Assembly: GCA_036010965.1 (NCBI GenBank)
Contig: DASCMO010000148.1
Span: forward strand, 1-58,524
Direction of reading: 5' to 3'
DNA from: GCA-2686265 sp036010965
GTDB lineage: Bacteria; Planctomycetota; UBA1135; GCA-002686595
Length of the DNA: 58,524 nucleotides
Position 1 is the stretch's first letter; each line of letters opens with the position of its first letter. The translations under genes were made by a program, and so were the position numbers. Shown here one piece after another: positions 37,111 through 44,772 of this stretch. The notes beneath the pieces were generated by a model, which worked only from the letters and a program-made list of their open reading frames with translations, had not been told where the DNA came from and made no database searches.

Positions 37111-38777
37111 TCGAGCACCCGGCCGTCGAGATCGGCGGGCGGGGAGAGGCCCAGGCGCTCGAGCATGGTCGGCACGAGGTCCGTGGGGCTCGCCCGCTCC
37201 CAGCTCATGGCGGACCTGAAACCCGGCCCGAGGAACGACAGCGCGATGCGGCGATCGTAGGGATAAGGTGAGCCGTGGTCCGTGCCGTAGCGGCAGTCGT
37301 GAACGATCCAGGGCTTGAAACGCAATACCACGTCCGCCTCATGCGCGGGATGGAAGGAATTGCGGGCCAGGGCCAAGAAGGCGTCGCGTGGCGGGTCCGT
37401 CGAGGCCAGCTCTTCGAAGGTGTAGGCGTCCTCCACGTAGTCGGCGGCCTCCAGAAACGAATCGCGGGCGGACTGCCGCACCTCGGCGAGATCGGCGCCC
37501 GCGGCCTCGATCTGCTGCACGTCCAGGATCAGCTTCGAACCGCTGACCCGTAGGCCGAAGAACTGCCCTTCGTAGCGTTCCATGAGCACATCGCGCGCCG
37601 CTGCGAGGGCGCGCCGCGTCTCGCTCGTCCCCAACCTGCGGGTCGCCACGCCACGCTCCGCGAGCGCCTCGGGCAACTCCATCACGCCGTGATCCGATGC
37701 CAGCGCCGCGATCCATGCAGCGGGGCCCAGGCGCTCATCGAGAAACTCGAACAGGCGCTCGAGTTCGTCGTCGAGGCGCAGGACGGTGTCGGTGACCTCG
37801 CGGCTGTAGGGGCCCGCGCGGTGCCCAACCTTGTCGCAAGCGGACAGGCCCAGGGCGAGCAGGTCGACGTCTTCGTCGGCTCCGAGGTCCATGGCCTCGA
37901 CCGCTTCGCGAGCGAGGTCGATCACGAAGCGGTCCAGGAGCGGTGTGGACGAAACGTAGCTCGCCAGGCGCTGAAACTCGATCGCCCGCGGTTCGTCGGT
38001 GAGGACCGGAGCGATGCGGGGGAAGGTCACTCCCGCACCGATGACGGACTCCCCGACTCGGTCATCGGGAGCCGTGCCCGATCCCTTGAGCTCGCCCTCG
38101 AATGAACACTCCCAGTCATTGCCGTCCGCCGCGGGCGCCCAGCCTTCGTTCCAGGTGAGCACCCAGGCGGGCAGCCGCTCGCCGTAGGCGCTCGAGGAGG
38201 TGACCCCCCCCGCCCGCCGATCCCACCACAGGGCCCAGTCTGGCGCGCGCCCGGCGAGAAGGATCGCCGAGCGCGGCTTGCCGGCGATCGAGACGGCGCG
38301 CGATGCGGGCCAGCGCGCGCGCAGGTGCTCGGCGAGCCCCGGATGGAGAAGGTTGCGTGCCGAGGAGCCGCCCTGCTCGGGCGCGGTCAGCACGCCGCCG
38401 GGAGCCAGGGTCAGGACATCGGGATCCACGGTGCACTCGACCAGCGCACCCGCCTCCCGGTCGAGGAGGCCGTTGGCGATGATGCCGTGATGGTGTGGCA
38501 GCAACCCTGTGCCGAGGGTCGCGTGCCCGGGGCCGGTCTCCGAGCGCGCGTAGTCCAGGGCGGCGGCGCGGAACGTGAGGCCCCGGCTACGAAATCGGCC
38601 GAGCCCCCCGTCGAGCCAGGGCGCGAGGCGCTCGAGTTGCTCGGGAATCAGTTGATCGACACACAGCACCACCACCAGGCGCGGCGTCGGTTCGTCGGTC
38701 CGAGCGTGCTCGCCGGCCACCAGGGAAGGCAGGGCGCCGACGAGGACGGCCACCAGGGCATCGAGAAGAATAGTCAT
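37107..38777 (-). CDS. Secreted alkaline-phosphatase-superfamily protein
   Basis: 556 aa from ATG 38777, which gives a signal peptide (MTILLDALVAVLVGALPSLVAG). LVVVLCVDQL supplies the first metal Asp, ARSETGPGHATLGTGLLPHHHG holds the Thr nucleophile region, LALGLSACDKVGHRAGPYS the second metal site and ALASDHGVMELP the third (Asp-His). The order matches the type I phosphodiesterase/PafA-like branch, acting on phosphomonoesters or diesters in the periplasm. The substrate cannot be predicted. The leader lies in a 740-base gap with strong inverted repeats. Confidence 0.88.
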   Translation of the reverse strand: MTILLDALVAVLVGALPSLVAGEHARTDEPTPRLVVVLCVDQLIPEQLERLAPWLDGGLGRFRSRGLTFRAAALDYARSETGPGHATLGTGLLPHHHGIIANGLLDREAGALVECTVDPDVLTLAPGGVLTAPEQGGSSARNLLHPGLAEHLRARWPASRAVSIAGKPRSAILLAGRAPDWALWWDRRAGGVTSSSAYGERLPAWVLTWNEGWAPAADGNDWECSFEGELKGSGTAPDDRVGESVIGAGVTFPRIAPVLTDEPRAIEFQRLASYVSSTPLLDRFVIDLAREAVEAMDLGADEDVDLLALGLSACDKVGHRAGPYSREVTDTVLRLDDELERLFEFLDERLGPAAWIAALASDHGVMELPEALAERGVATRRLGTSETRRALAAARDVLMERYEGQFFGLRVSGSKLILDVQQIEAAGADLAEVRQSARDSFLEAADYVEDAYTFEELASTDPPRDAFLALARNSFHPAHEADVVLRFKPWIVHDCRYGTDHGSPYPYDRRIALSFLGPGFRSAMSWERASPTDLVPTMLERLGLSPPADLDGRVLD

Positions 38778-39516
38778 GGGTGACACAGGGCACGCCGGAG
38801 GTCCCCGGCACGACGATCCTACCGCCCCCACTCCCACGGAGCGCGCGCAAACCACGGCCTCCACGGTGCTTGTGACGATGGGGAAAAAGGTTCCAGGCGA
38901 AAGGAGACCGACGCCACTTGCCTCTTTGCAATTTCGAAGTACTCTCCCGCGCCTCCGGCACGGTGCGCCGGGGACGAACCGCCGGAGAGCCCGGCGTCCT
39001 CGATCAGGGGTCCCTGAGGGAGCCCAGACCGCCGCCTCGTCCCCGCGAAAGCCACCGGCTCCCGTTGGCGAGAGTGAGCCTGACGGAATGACGGAAACGA
39101 GACTACGAGAGATCGCCGGTAGCCCTGTGGGGACGAGGCTGTCCGGCAATCGAGGGAGGAGTTGCGCAGGGTGTCGGTCCGTGGGGACAGACCGCGCCTT
39201 CGCGCTGCCCGGTCATGGCGTTCGACAGGACGCGTCCGTGTGGAAGGCATCTTCATGATGTCCTGAGTGGGAACCACACGGTCCGTCGCTCATCGAGAGC
39301 GCGCACCGGGACGCGGGGGCGTGGGGCCGTGCCTCATGTCCCCGCTTTTCTCGTTCCAGCCTGTACCCCGCGGACCGAGACTCGCATGGATGGCATCCGT
39401 CACCAGACCTGGCGCAGGAGTGGGCGAAGAGACCGCAGCGATTCTCTATCGCGCTACCAGCCCGGAAAGCCTAGCGCGCCCTCGAGCATGACGCATTGGG
39501 GCGGATGCGGGTCCGC
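38778..39516. other. 740-base gene-free stretch with dense inverted repeats
   Basis: Open frames here are Arg/Pro/Ser-rich shadows. Between about 38950 and 39140 several complementary arms follow one another: GGGGACG...CGTCCTC with an inner GCCGG/CCGGC, CAGGG-GT-CCCTG, and an 11-base long-range pair at 39034-39139. This suggests a structured RNA or leader of the phosphatase gene (minus strand). I cannot assign a known class. 39140-39516 shows nothing definite. Confidence 0.5.
39034..39139. repeat. 11-base inverted repeat enclosing an 84-base structured loop
   Basis: GCCTCGTCCCC (39034-39044) and GGGGACGAGGC (39129-39139) are perfectly complementary. Inside, ACCGGC can pair with GCCGGT near the ends, making a nested stem. 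A folded RNA on either strand is plausible. Confidence 0.6.
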
Positions 39517-40329
39517 TCAGTCGCCCGAGACCTGAGCGCTGAAGCGCCCCTTCAGGCGTTCGCGCAGCCGTGCGTGGATCTTGCACACGCGCGACTCTGA
39601 GAGAGCCAGCTCCTTACCGATCTGGCGCATCGACCAGCCCTCGAAGTAGCGCAGGTGAAGGATGCGGAACTCCTGAGCGTCCGTCGCCCACAGGACCAGG
39701 TTCATCCCCTCGTCCCTGGAGAGCTTGTCCCCAGGCGCATCCGCGTCAGGATCGGGCACGGCGTCGAGACTCAGAGGCAGGTCATCGTCCGAGGCACCGG
39801 CGGGCATCGAGCCTGACGGGACTCCCGGCGGCACGACGCCGAACAGCCGCTCGTAGACATCGATGTCCAGGTCCATCTCTCCCGCCACTTCCTCGTCGTG
39901 CGGCTCACGCTCGAGGTCGGCTCGCAGCCGCTCGACGATCCGCTTCTGGCGCTCGAGGCGCTGGCGATGCGGACGCGGCAGCCAGTCCTGAGTCCGCAAT
40001 TCATCCCGACAGGCGCCCTTCACGCGCGTGGCGCAGTACGACTTGAAGCACACACCGTGGCGCGGATCGAAGCCCACGACGGCCTTCATCAGGCCCAGAT
40101 GGGCCGCGGTCTCCAGGTCACCCCGGTCAACGCTGCGCGGCAAGCGTGAAGCGAAGCGCCGCGTGAGGTCCCTCGCGAAGGTCAGGTAGAACTCCACCAG
40201 TCGATTTCGGGTTTCGTCGCCCTCGTTCTTGCGGTAGGAGAGCCACAGATCCTCGCTCCGAACCCTGCGCTCGTTCTCGGCCGCATCAAAGCGCGGCTTC
40301 TTGACATCGTGTCGGGTGTGTGTACTCAA
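39517..40329 (-). CDS. Sigma-70 family RNA polymerase sigma factor (FliA/WhiG-like)
   Basis: 270 aa, TTG start just after an in-frame stop. Region 2 is clear (RNRLVEFYLTFARDLTRRFASRLP, RGDLETAAHLGLMKAVVGFDP, FKSYCATRVKGACRDELR), region 3 follows, and region 4 ends in MRQIGKELALSESRVCKIHARL. No region 1.1 is present, so it is an alternative sigma of the FliA/WhiG/SigF type rather than the housekeeping factor. A spacer of about 55 acidic residues lies between regions 3 and 4. No anti-sigma factor or flagellar genes are adjacent. No Shine-Dalgarno is visible. Confidence 0.9.
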   Translation of the reverse strand: MSTHTRHDVKKPRFDAAENERRVRSEDLWLSYRKNEGDETRNRLVEFYLTFARDLTRRFASRLPRSVDRGDLETAAHLGLMKAVVGFDPRHGVCFKSYCATRVKGACRDELRTQDWLPRPHRQRLERQKRIVERLRADLEREPHDEEVAGEMDLDIDVYERLFGVVPPGVPSGSMPAGASDDDLPLSLDAVPDPDADAPGDKLSRDEGMNLVLWATDAQEFRILHLRYFEGWSMRQIGKELALSESRVCKIHARLRERLKGRFSAQVSGD

Positions 40330-40412
40330 CGGGTCGCTCGCGACTCATCGAGGGCGAGCGATGCACGGTCGCGCGCGCGACCGCCAGCGTTCATCGCCGA
40401 TGAGAGAGACCT

Positions 40413-40440
40413 TGAATACGGTTTCTGAACCGCCAATCAA
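40413..40440 (-). promoter_or_regulatory. Weak candidate promoter of the sigma factor gene
   Basis: On the minus strand TTGATT (40440-40435), 16-base spacer, TATTCA (40418-40413). It lies about 85 bases before the TTG start. The -10 match is poor. Confidence 0.22.
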
Positions 40441-40529
40441 CATGCAAGAAGCACGCAACCGTGTTCTCAGCGCACGTCGCACGAGACATGCGACGCTAGC
40501 AACCGCCGCGAACACGCAAGAATGGCCTG

Positions 40530-40580
40530 ACGCGTGCATTTCACATCGGGGATAAGGCCCCGAAGCGCGCGCGTTTTTTT
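40530..40580 (+). terminator. Intrinsic terminator with no recognised upstream gene
   Basis: Outer stem ACGCGTGC (40530-40537) with GCGCGCGT (40567-40574), one G-U pair; inner stem CGGGG (40547-40551) with CCCCG (40558-40562); seven T at 40574-40580. The T tract is present only in plus-strand orientation. Confidence 0.65.
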
Positions 40581-40706
40581 CTCAGGATTTTCTTCCCAGG
40601 AGGGAGTGCGCGCCTCTCCGGCACGGCCTGGTCACCAGGCTCGGCTGCAATGTGCGCGAGCCGTTCACTTGTCTGCACTGAATCGAAGGCGGTTCAGGGA
40701 TGCGAA

Positions 40707-41147
40707 CTAGACCTCCTGGCCATCATCCTGGGAGTAGCCGAGTGCAGCGAGTACGTCGGCCTCGGCGCAACGCATCCGGAGGCACTGTGCCTCGTCTCCG
40801 TCGTCGAAGCCGCACAGGTGCAGCGCCCCGTGAACGATGTAGAGCGCCAGCTCGCGCGCCACGGAGCCACCGCGACGGGCCGCCACGCGCCGCGCGCACT
40901 CGACGCTGACGTAGATCTCCGCTTCTGGACCGCCGCCGTCCCCGAGCTCGAACGAGAGCACGTCGGTCGGCGAGGGGTCGTCGAGAAAGCGCCCGTGCAA
41001 ATCCCCGATGGTCTCGTCGTCGACGAACACGACATCCATGGTGACCGGCCACCGGCCGCCGTGGCGGAGCGCAGCCTCGACCGCGGCCCGCGCGTCTCCT
41101 GGCGACAGCTCTTCCGCCTCTGTCTGCCAGTGGAGTTCGACGCTCAA
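40707..41147 (-). CDS. ybeY: Endoribonuclease YbeY
   Basis: 146 aa rRNA-maturation/quality-control metalloprotein. VVFVDDETIGDLHGRFLDDPSPTDVLSFEL and ALYIVHGALHLCGFDD are diagnostic. The TTG at 41147 lies within the preceding gene's stop (TTGA), giving the usual length. In the metal motif HxxxHxxxxxH the first two His (106, 110) are present, but the third position is Asp116 instead of His. Asp can still bind zinc, so activity is likely retained. Order phoH-pgpH-ybeY is a classic conserved neighbourhood. Confidence 0.9.
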   Translation of the reverse strand: MSVELHWQTEAEELSPGDARAAVEAALRHGGRWPVTMDVVFVDDETIGDLHGRFLDDPSPTDVLSFELGDGGGPEAEIYVSVECARRVAARRGGSVARELALYIVHGALHLCGFDDGDEAQCLRMRCAEADVLAALGYSQDDGQEV

Positions 41148-42730
41148 GCGCCGCCCTCGCGCAGCACGCCGGCGGTACGGGCGGAGCGCACCCCACCAGC
41201 CTCGCGCGCCTCGCGGGGTTGGGAGAGATCGAGCGGATGGGGCCGTCCCCTGGGATAGGTCGGGCGCTGATGGTAGATGGCGGAGAGCACCCGCACGGAG
41301 GCCTCCTCGATCCTCGCCAGGTCCGAGAGGGTCAGGGGACACTCCTCGAACTGCCCGTCCATCAAGCGCTTGAGGACTACCTCGTGCACCATCTCGCGCA
41401 GGCGCGCCTGGTTCGGATCGGGCATCTGCCGGCTGATCGCTTCGGCTGCGTCGGCGATCATCACGATCGCGGGCTCGACGCACTGCGGCTTCGGTCCGGG
41501 GTAGCGAAAACTCTCCTCGGAAACATTCTCCTCGCCGCGCATGCCCTGCGCAGCGTGGTAGAAGTACTCGACGCAGGAGGTGCCGTGATGCTCCGGCATG
41601 AAGTTCAGGATGGCTTGCGGCAGCCCGTGGTAGCGGCCGAGCTCGACGCCATCGCGCGTGTGGGCGGAGATGATCATCATGCTCATCTCGGGCGTCAGAT
41701 CGCGGTGTCGTCCGCGGGCATCCGCGGAGTTCTCCGCGAAATACTCGGGCTTGTTCAGCTTGCCGACGTCGTGGTAGAGAGCTCCGACACGCGCCAGCAA
41801 CGCATTGCCGCCAACGGCCTCCGCCGACGCCTCAGCCAGCAAGCCGACGATGTAGGAGTGGTGGAAGGTGCCTGGTGCCTCGAGCAGGAGTTTGCGCAGG
41901 AGCGGGTGCTCGTGGGTGTTACCGAGTTCGAGCAAGCTGATGTCGGTCGTCACATCGAACAGATCCTCGATGATGGGCAGGCAGCCCGAAACGAGCAGGC
42001 CGACTACCAGCCCCTCCAGCCCCAGCAGGAAGAGCGTCCCGATCATCTCGGAACCGATCGCCTCGGCGGGTCCCATCAGCAGAAACGTCCCGGCGACAGC
42101 CGCCTGGGTGAAACCGATCACAAGACCCATGCGCACGAGCGTCTGACGCCGCTTGACCTGTGCGGCACCGAGCGCGGCGACGAAGGCTCCCGTGGCGGCG
42201 ACCACCAATCCCGCCACTCCCTCCGCTCCAGACAGGTGCAGGTACGCGTAGAGCCCCACCAGGGCCATGACGAATACGGTGCACTCGAGGGCGAGGGCGC
42301 GCCCCCAGACGAGGGCCAGGACCAGGCTGGCGAACGAGAGGGGCAGGAAAGCGGCGCGCTGCAGACCGACGAGTTCGTCGAAGGCTCGCACACAACCGAG
42401 CACGAGGCCGAGCAGCACGAGCAGGGCGATCACGCGGGAAAGACTCGAGAGGGCCTCGCGCCGAAAATCCAGCAGGTAGCTCTCGAACAGGACGATCGCC
42501 AGACAGACCAGGGCGAGCAAGCCGAACCACCCCGCCAGGCTCAGACCTGCGCCCACGCCCAGCAGAAGGGTCGTCAGCACGGCCCCCACCCCGGCCACCA
42601 GGATCTTCTCGCCTGCCTGGGGAAGCGGTTGGCGGTGCGAAGCACGGCCGACGGCCCGCGCGCGCTCGATGGAGACGCGCCGCAGGCCCGCTTCCGATCG
42701 TCCGCCGAACCAATCCCGCAGACGGCTCAC
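41144..42730 (-). CDS. HDIG-domain membrane phosphohydrolase, PgpH/YqfF-like, short form
   Basis: 528 aa. About 50 cytoplasmic residues are followed by seven to eight membrane helices (about 43-300). A cytoplasmic HD domain then carries TFHHSYIVGLL, LYHDVGKLNKP (the HD pair), ISAHTRDGVELG and MPEHHGTS. This is the PgpH-type c-di-AMP phosphodiesterase architecture, but the ~250-residue extracellular 7TMR-HDED sensor normally found before the helices is missing. c-di-AMP hydrolysis is therefore family knowledge applied to a reduced protein. Coupled to phoH (ATGA) and ybeY (TTGA). Confidence 0.87.
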   Translation of the reverse strand: MSRLRDWFGGRSEAGLRRVSIERARAVGRASHRQPLPQAGEKILVAGVGAVLTTLLLGVGAGLSLAGWFGLLALVCLAIVLFESYLLDFRREALSSLSRVIALLVLLGLVLGCVRAFDELVGLQRAAFLPLSFASLVLALVWGRALALECTVFVMALVGLYAYLHLSGAEGVAGLVVAATGAFVAALGAAQVKRRQTLVRMGLVIGFTQAAVAGTFLLMGPAEAIGSEMIGTLFLLGLEGLVVGLLVSGCLPIIEDLFDVTTDISLLELGNTHEHPLLRKLLLEAPGTFHHSYIVGLLAEASAEAVGGNALLARVGALYHDVGKLNKPEYFAENSADARGRHRDLTPEMSMMIISAHTRDGVELGRYHGLPQAILNFMPEHHGTSCVEYFYHAAQGMRGEENVSEESFRYPGPKPQCVEPAIVMIADAAEAISRQMPDPNQARLREMVHEVVLKRLMDGQFEECPLTLSDLARIEEASVRVLSAIYHQRPTYPRGRPHPLDLSQPREAREAGGVRSARTAGVLREGGA

Positions 42731-43803
42731 GCCATGCCCCCCCGGTCACCTGCCTCGCGACGCCGAGGCGTCTCGTAGGCACGCACGATGCGCTCAACCA
42801 GCGGGTGGCGCACGACATCGGAAGCGGCAAACTCCACGAGCCCCACCTCCTCGTAGGGGCGCAAGCGCTCGACGGCGTCGTTGAGGCCGCTCCGTTGCCC
42901 CTCCGCGAGGTCGTTCTGGCTCGGGTCCCCTGTGACCACCATCCGCGAGCCCTCGCCGAGGCGGGTCAAGAACATCTTCATCTGGCCGACGGTCGTGTTC
43001 TGTCCTTCATCGAGAATCACGAAGGCCTTCGAGAGTGTTCGTCCGCGCATGTAGGCCAGCGGAGCGATCTCGAGTACGTGCGATTCCTCCAGACGCGTGA
43101 CGTCTTCGTGGCGAAGCATCGCGTGCAGTGCGTCGTAGAGCGGACGCATGTAGGGGTCCAACTTCGCCTGAACGTCACCCGGAAGAAAACCCAGCCGCTC
43201 CCCGGCCTCGACCACTGGCCGCGTGAGGACCAGGCGCCGACACACCCCCGATCGCAAGGCCTTCACGGCGCTGGCGACAGCGAGGAAGGTCTTGCCAGTT
43301 CCCGCGGCGCCGATCCCGAAGGTCAGGTCTCGCTTCTCGATCAGTTCGAGGTAGCGGCGCTGGTTCTCCGATCTCGGTTCGATCGGTCGAGCGCGAAACG
43401 CCCCCTCGGAGCCTGGCGTTCGAGCACGGAGCGCGTCCCGCGCAGGCGCAGGCCTCGGGGGAGAGGAACGCCCGGTCCCCTCTGCATGGGGCGCCCCGGA
43501 CGCACTCGCCGGTCCACCCAGGAGGATCTCCTCGATCTCTCGCACGTTCAGATCTCCGCGCTTGCGGGACTTCCCCAGAAGGTGGTCGATGCGCCGGCGT
43601 GCCTCTGCGATGTCCGTCGAGTCGCCCTTGATGCGCAAGTTCCCGTTGCGCGCGTACAGATCGATATCGAGTGCGTTGCGCAGCAGCTTGGCGTAACGGT
43701 CGTAGGGCCCCAGAACGAGCACTGCCTCGTCATGGGATTGCAGGGGAATGGTGATCTCGGCCAAGAGCTGGGGTTCAGGAGTGGAAGGGACGCCGAAGAG
43801 CAT
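42727..43803 (-). CDS. phoH: PhoH family ATPase
   Basis: 358 aa. An N-terminal KH-like region (ITIPLQSHDEAVLVLGP; GNLRIKGDSTDIAEA), a disordered Pro/Ala linker (about 97-140), then the PhoH ATPase domain with Walker A GIGAAGTGKT (163-172), LTRPVVEAGERLGFLPGD, AFVILDEGQN (Walker B) and MVVTGDPSQND. A predicted RNA-related ATPase/helicase-like protein that usually accompanies YbeY. First gene of the phoH-pgpH-ybeY run; its ATG lacks a strong ribosome site. Confidence 0.95.
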   Translation of the reverse strand: MLFGVPSTPEPQLLAEITIPLQSHDEAVLVLGPYDRYAKLLRNALDIDLYARNGNLRIKGDSTDIAEARRRIDHLLGKSRKRGDLNVREIEEILLGGPASASGAPHAEGTGRSSPPRPAPARDALRARTPGSEGAFRARPIEPRSENQRRYLELIEKRDLTFGIGAAGTGKTFLAVASAVKALRSGVCRRLVLTRPVVEAGERLGFLPGDVQAKLDPYMRPLYDALHAMLRHEDVTRLEESHVLEIAPLAYMRGRTLSKAFVILDEGQNTTVGQMKMFLTRLGEGSRMVVTGDPSQNDLAEGQRSGLNDAVERLRPYEEVGLVEFAASDVVRHPLVERIVRAYETPRRREAGDRGGMA

Positions 43804-43837
43804 CGCGGCAGGTGAACGGATCTGTCAACGCGCGACC

Positions 43838-43866
43838 ATTATCCTCCGCCCGCGGAGGCCTGTTCC
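43838..43866 (-). promoter_or_regulatory. Candidate phoH promoter overlapping an inverted repeat
   Basis: On the minus strand a GATAAT -10 (43843-43838) lies 17 bases after a weak GGAACA -35 (43866-43861). The spacer contains CCTCCGC/GCGGAGG arms that could be an operator or the end of the cdsA transcript. Confidence 0.3.
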
Positions 43867-43905
43867 ACCGGCCAAGGTGTGTCACAAGTCCTTGCGTGAT
43901 CGGCA

Positions 43906-44772
43906 CTAAGCGCTCTGAAAGAGCAGGGGCCAGGCGAGCAAGGCGGTCGGCACGCTGAGCAGGAAGCTGTCCACCAGATCCAGCACCCCACCCGCCGGCC
44001 CAAGCACGGTGCCGGAGTCCTTGACCCCGGTCCAGCGCTTCACGCCGCTCTCGAGCAGGTCGCCTGCCTGGGAGAGCAGGTTCACCACGGCTCCCGCCAG
44101 CAAGCCGCCCGCCAAGCCCCAGGGCGCGATGGGCAGCAGGCCGAGGCCCACGCATCCCGCTCCCGCCAGAGCCCCGGCGGCGAACGAACCCACGCAACCG
44201 GCGGTCGTCTTGCCGGGGCTGATGCTCGGGAAAGGGTGCGAGCGTCCCAGGGCATTCCCCACGTAGTAGCCGGCCACGTCCCCGATCTTCGAGAGGACGA
44301 TCAAGGCCACCAACCCGGCTGGCCCGAAGTCGGCGCGCACGGCGCAGAGCGAGGGCAGGGCGGGGACGATCCAGAGCGCCAGGGCCGTGGCTCGCCAGGC
44401 GTCGGCCCAATCGTTGCGCGCGCGCGTGGCGATGCGCCACAGGATCGCGGCCGGCAAGGCGACAGCGGCGACGTGCAGGTAGAGGGTGCCCGGGTCGAGG
44501 GAGAAGGCGCCGGGCTGCGCGGAACGCGCGGCCAACAGGGCCGCGACCAGTCCGGACACGAGCGGCACGACCCACATCGAGCGACCGGCGAAGCGGCCCA
44601 TGGAAGCGACCTCGCGCAGGACGAGGAGAGTGACGAGGATCGTGACCAGCAGCACGAGCGTCCCGCCCCACTCGGCAAAGGAGAGCCACAAACAACCCGC
44701 CGCGAGAGCGCTCAATCCCCCGCCGACCCAAGTCCGTTTCCAGATTCGGGCCGCCTTGCCGTCACCGCTCAA
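43906..44772 (-). CDS. cdsA: Phosphatidate cytidylyltransferase
   Basis: 288 aa membrane enzyme making CDP-diacylglycerol from CTP and phosphatidate. About eight hydrophobic helices. Family segments: LSKIGDVAGYYVGNALGRS, FPSISPGKTTAG, and at the end GVKRWTGVKDSGTVLGPAGGVLDLVDSF. The CdsA signature KR..(4)KD...PGHGG..DR is recognisable, but its His is Ala and its Arg is Val. The TTG start at 44772 overlaps the uppS stop (TTGA) with GGAG eight bases upstream. It follows uppS, the standard order. Confidence 0.9.
   Translation of the reverse strand: MSGDGKAARIWKRTWVGGGLSALAAGCLWLSFAEWGGTLVLLVTILVTLLVLREVASMGRFAGRSMWVVPLVSGLVAALLAARSAQPGAFSLDPGTLYLHVAAVALPAAILWRIATRARNDWADAWRATALALWIVPALPSLCAVRADFGPAGLVALIVLSKIGDVAGYYVGNALGRSHPFPSISPGKTTAGCVGSFAAGALAGAGCVGLGLLPIAPWGLAGGLLAGAVVNLLSQAGDLLESGVKRWTGVKDSGTVLGPAGGVLDLVDSFLLSVPTALLAWPLLFQSA

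Larger units (their letters stand above)
40330..40706. other. Gap upstream of the sigma factor, with a plus-strand terminator
   Basis: 377 bases, less GC-rich than its surroundings. On the minus strand it should contain the sigma-factor promoter. On the plus strand it contains an intrinsic terminator at 40530-40580 although no plus-strand gene is evident, only a 51-codon ATG frame ending TAA at 40555 whose codon use is unlike the neighbours. Confidence 0.5.

Noticed and set aside
39034..39139. c-di-GMP-I riboswitch suggested by GCGAAAGCC and GCCGGTAGCC
   Set aside because: The conserved blocks are not in the order or spacing of that class; kept only as an unassigned structured region.
38819..39277. 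152-codon minus-strand ORF in the gene-free region
   Set aside because: Arg/Ser/Pro-rich composition, no ribosome site, and it overlaps the inverted repeats; typical of chance frames at this GC content.
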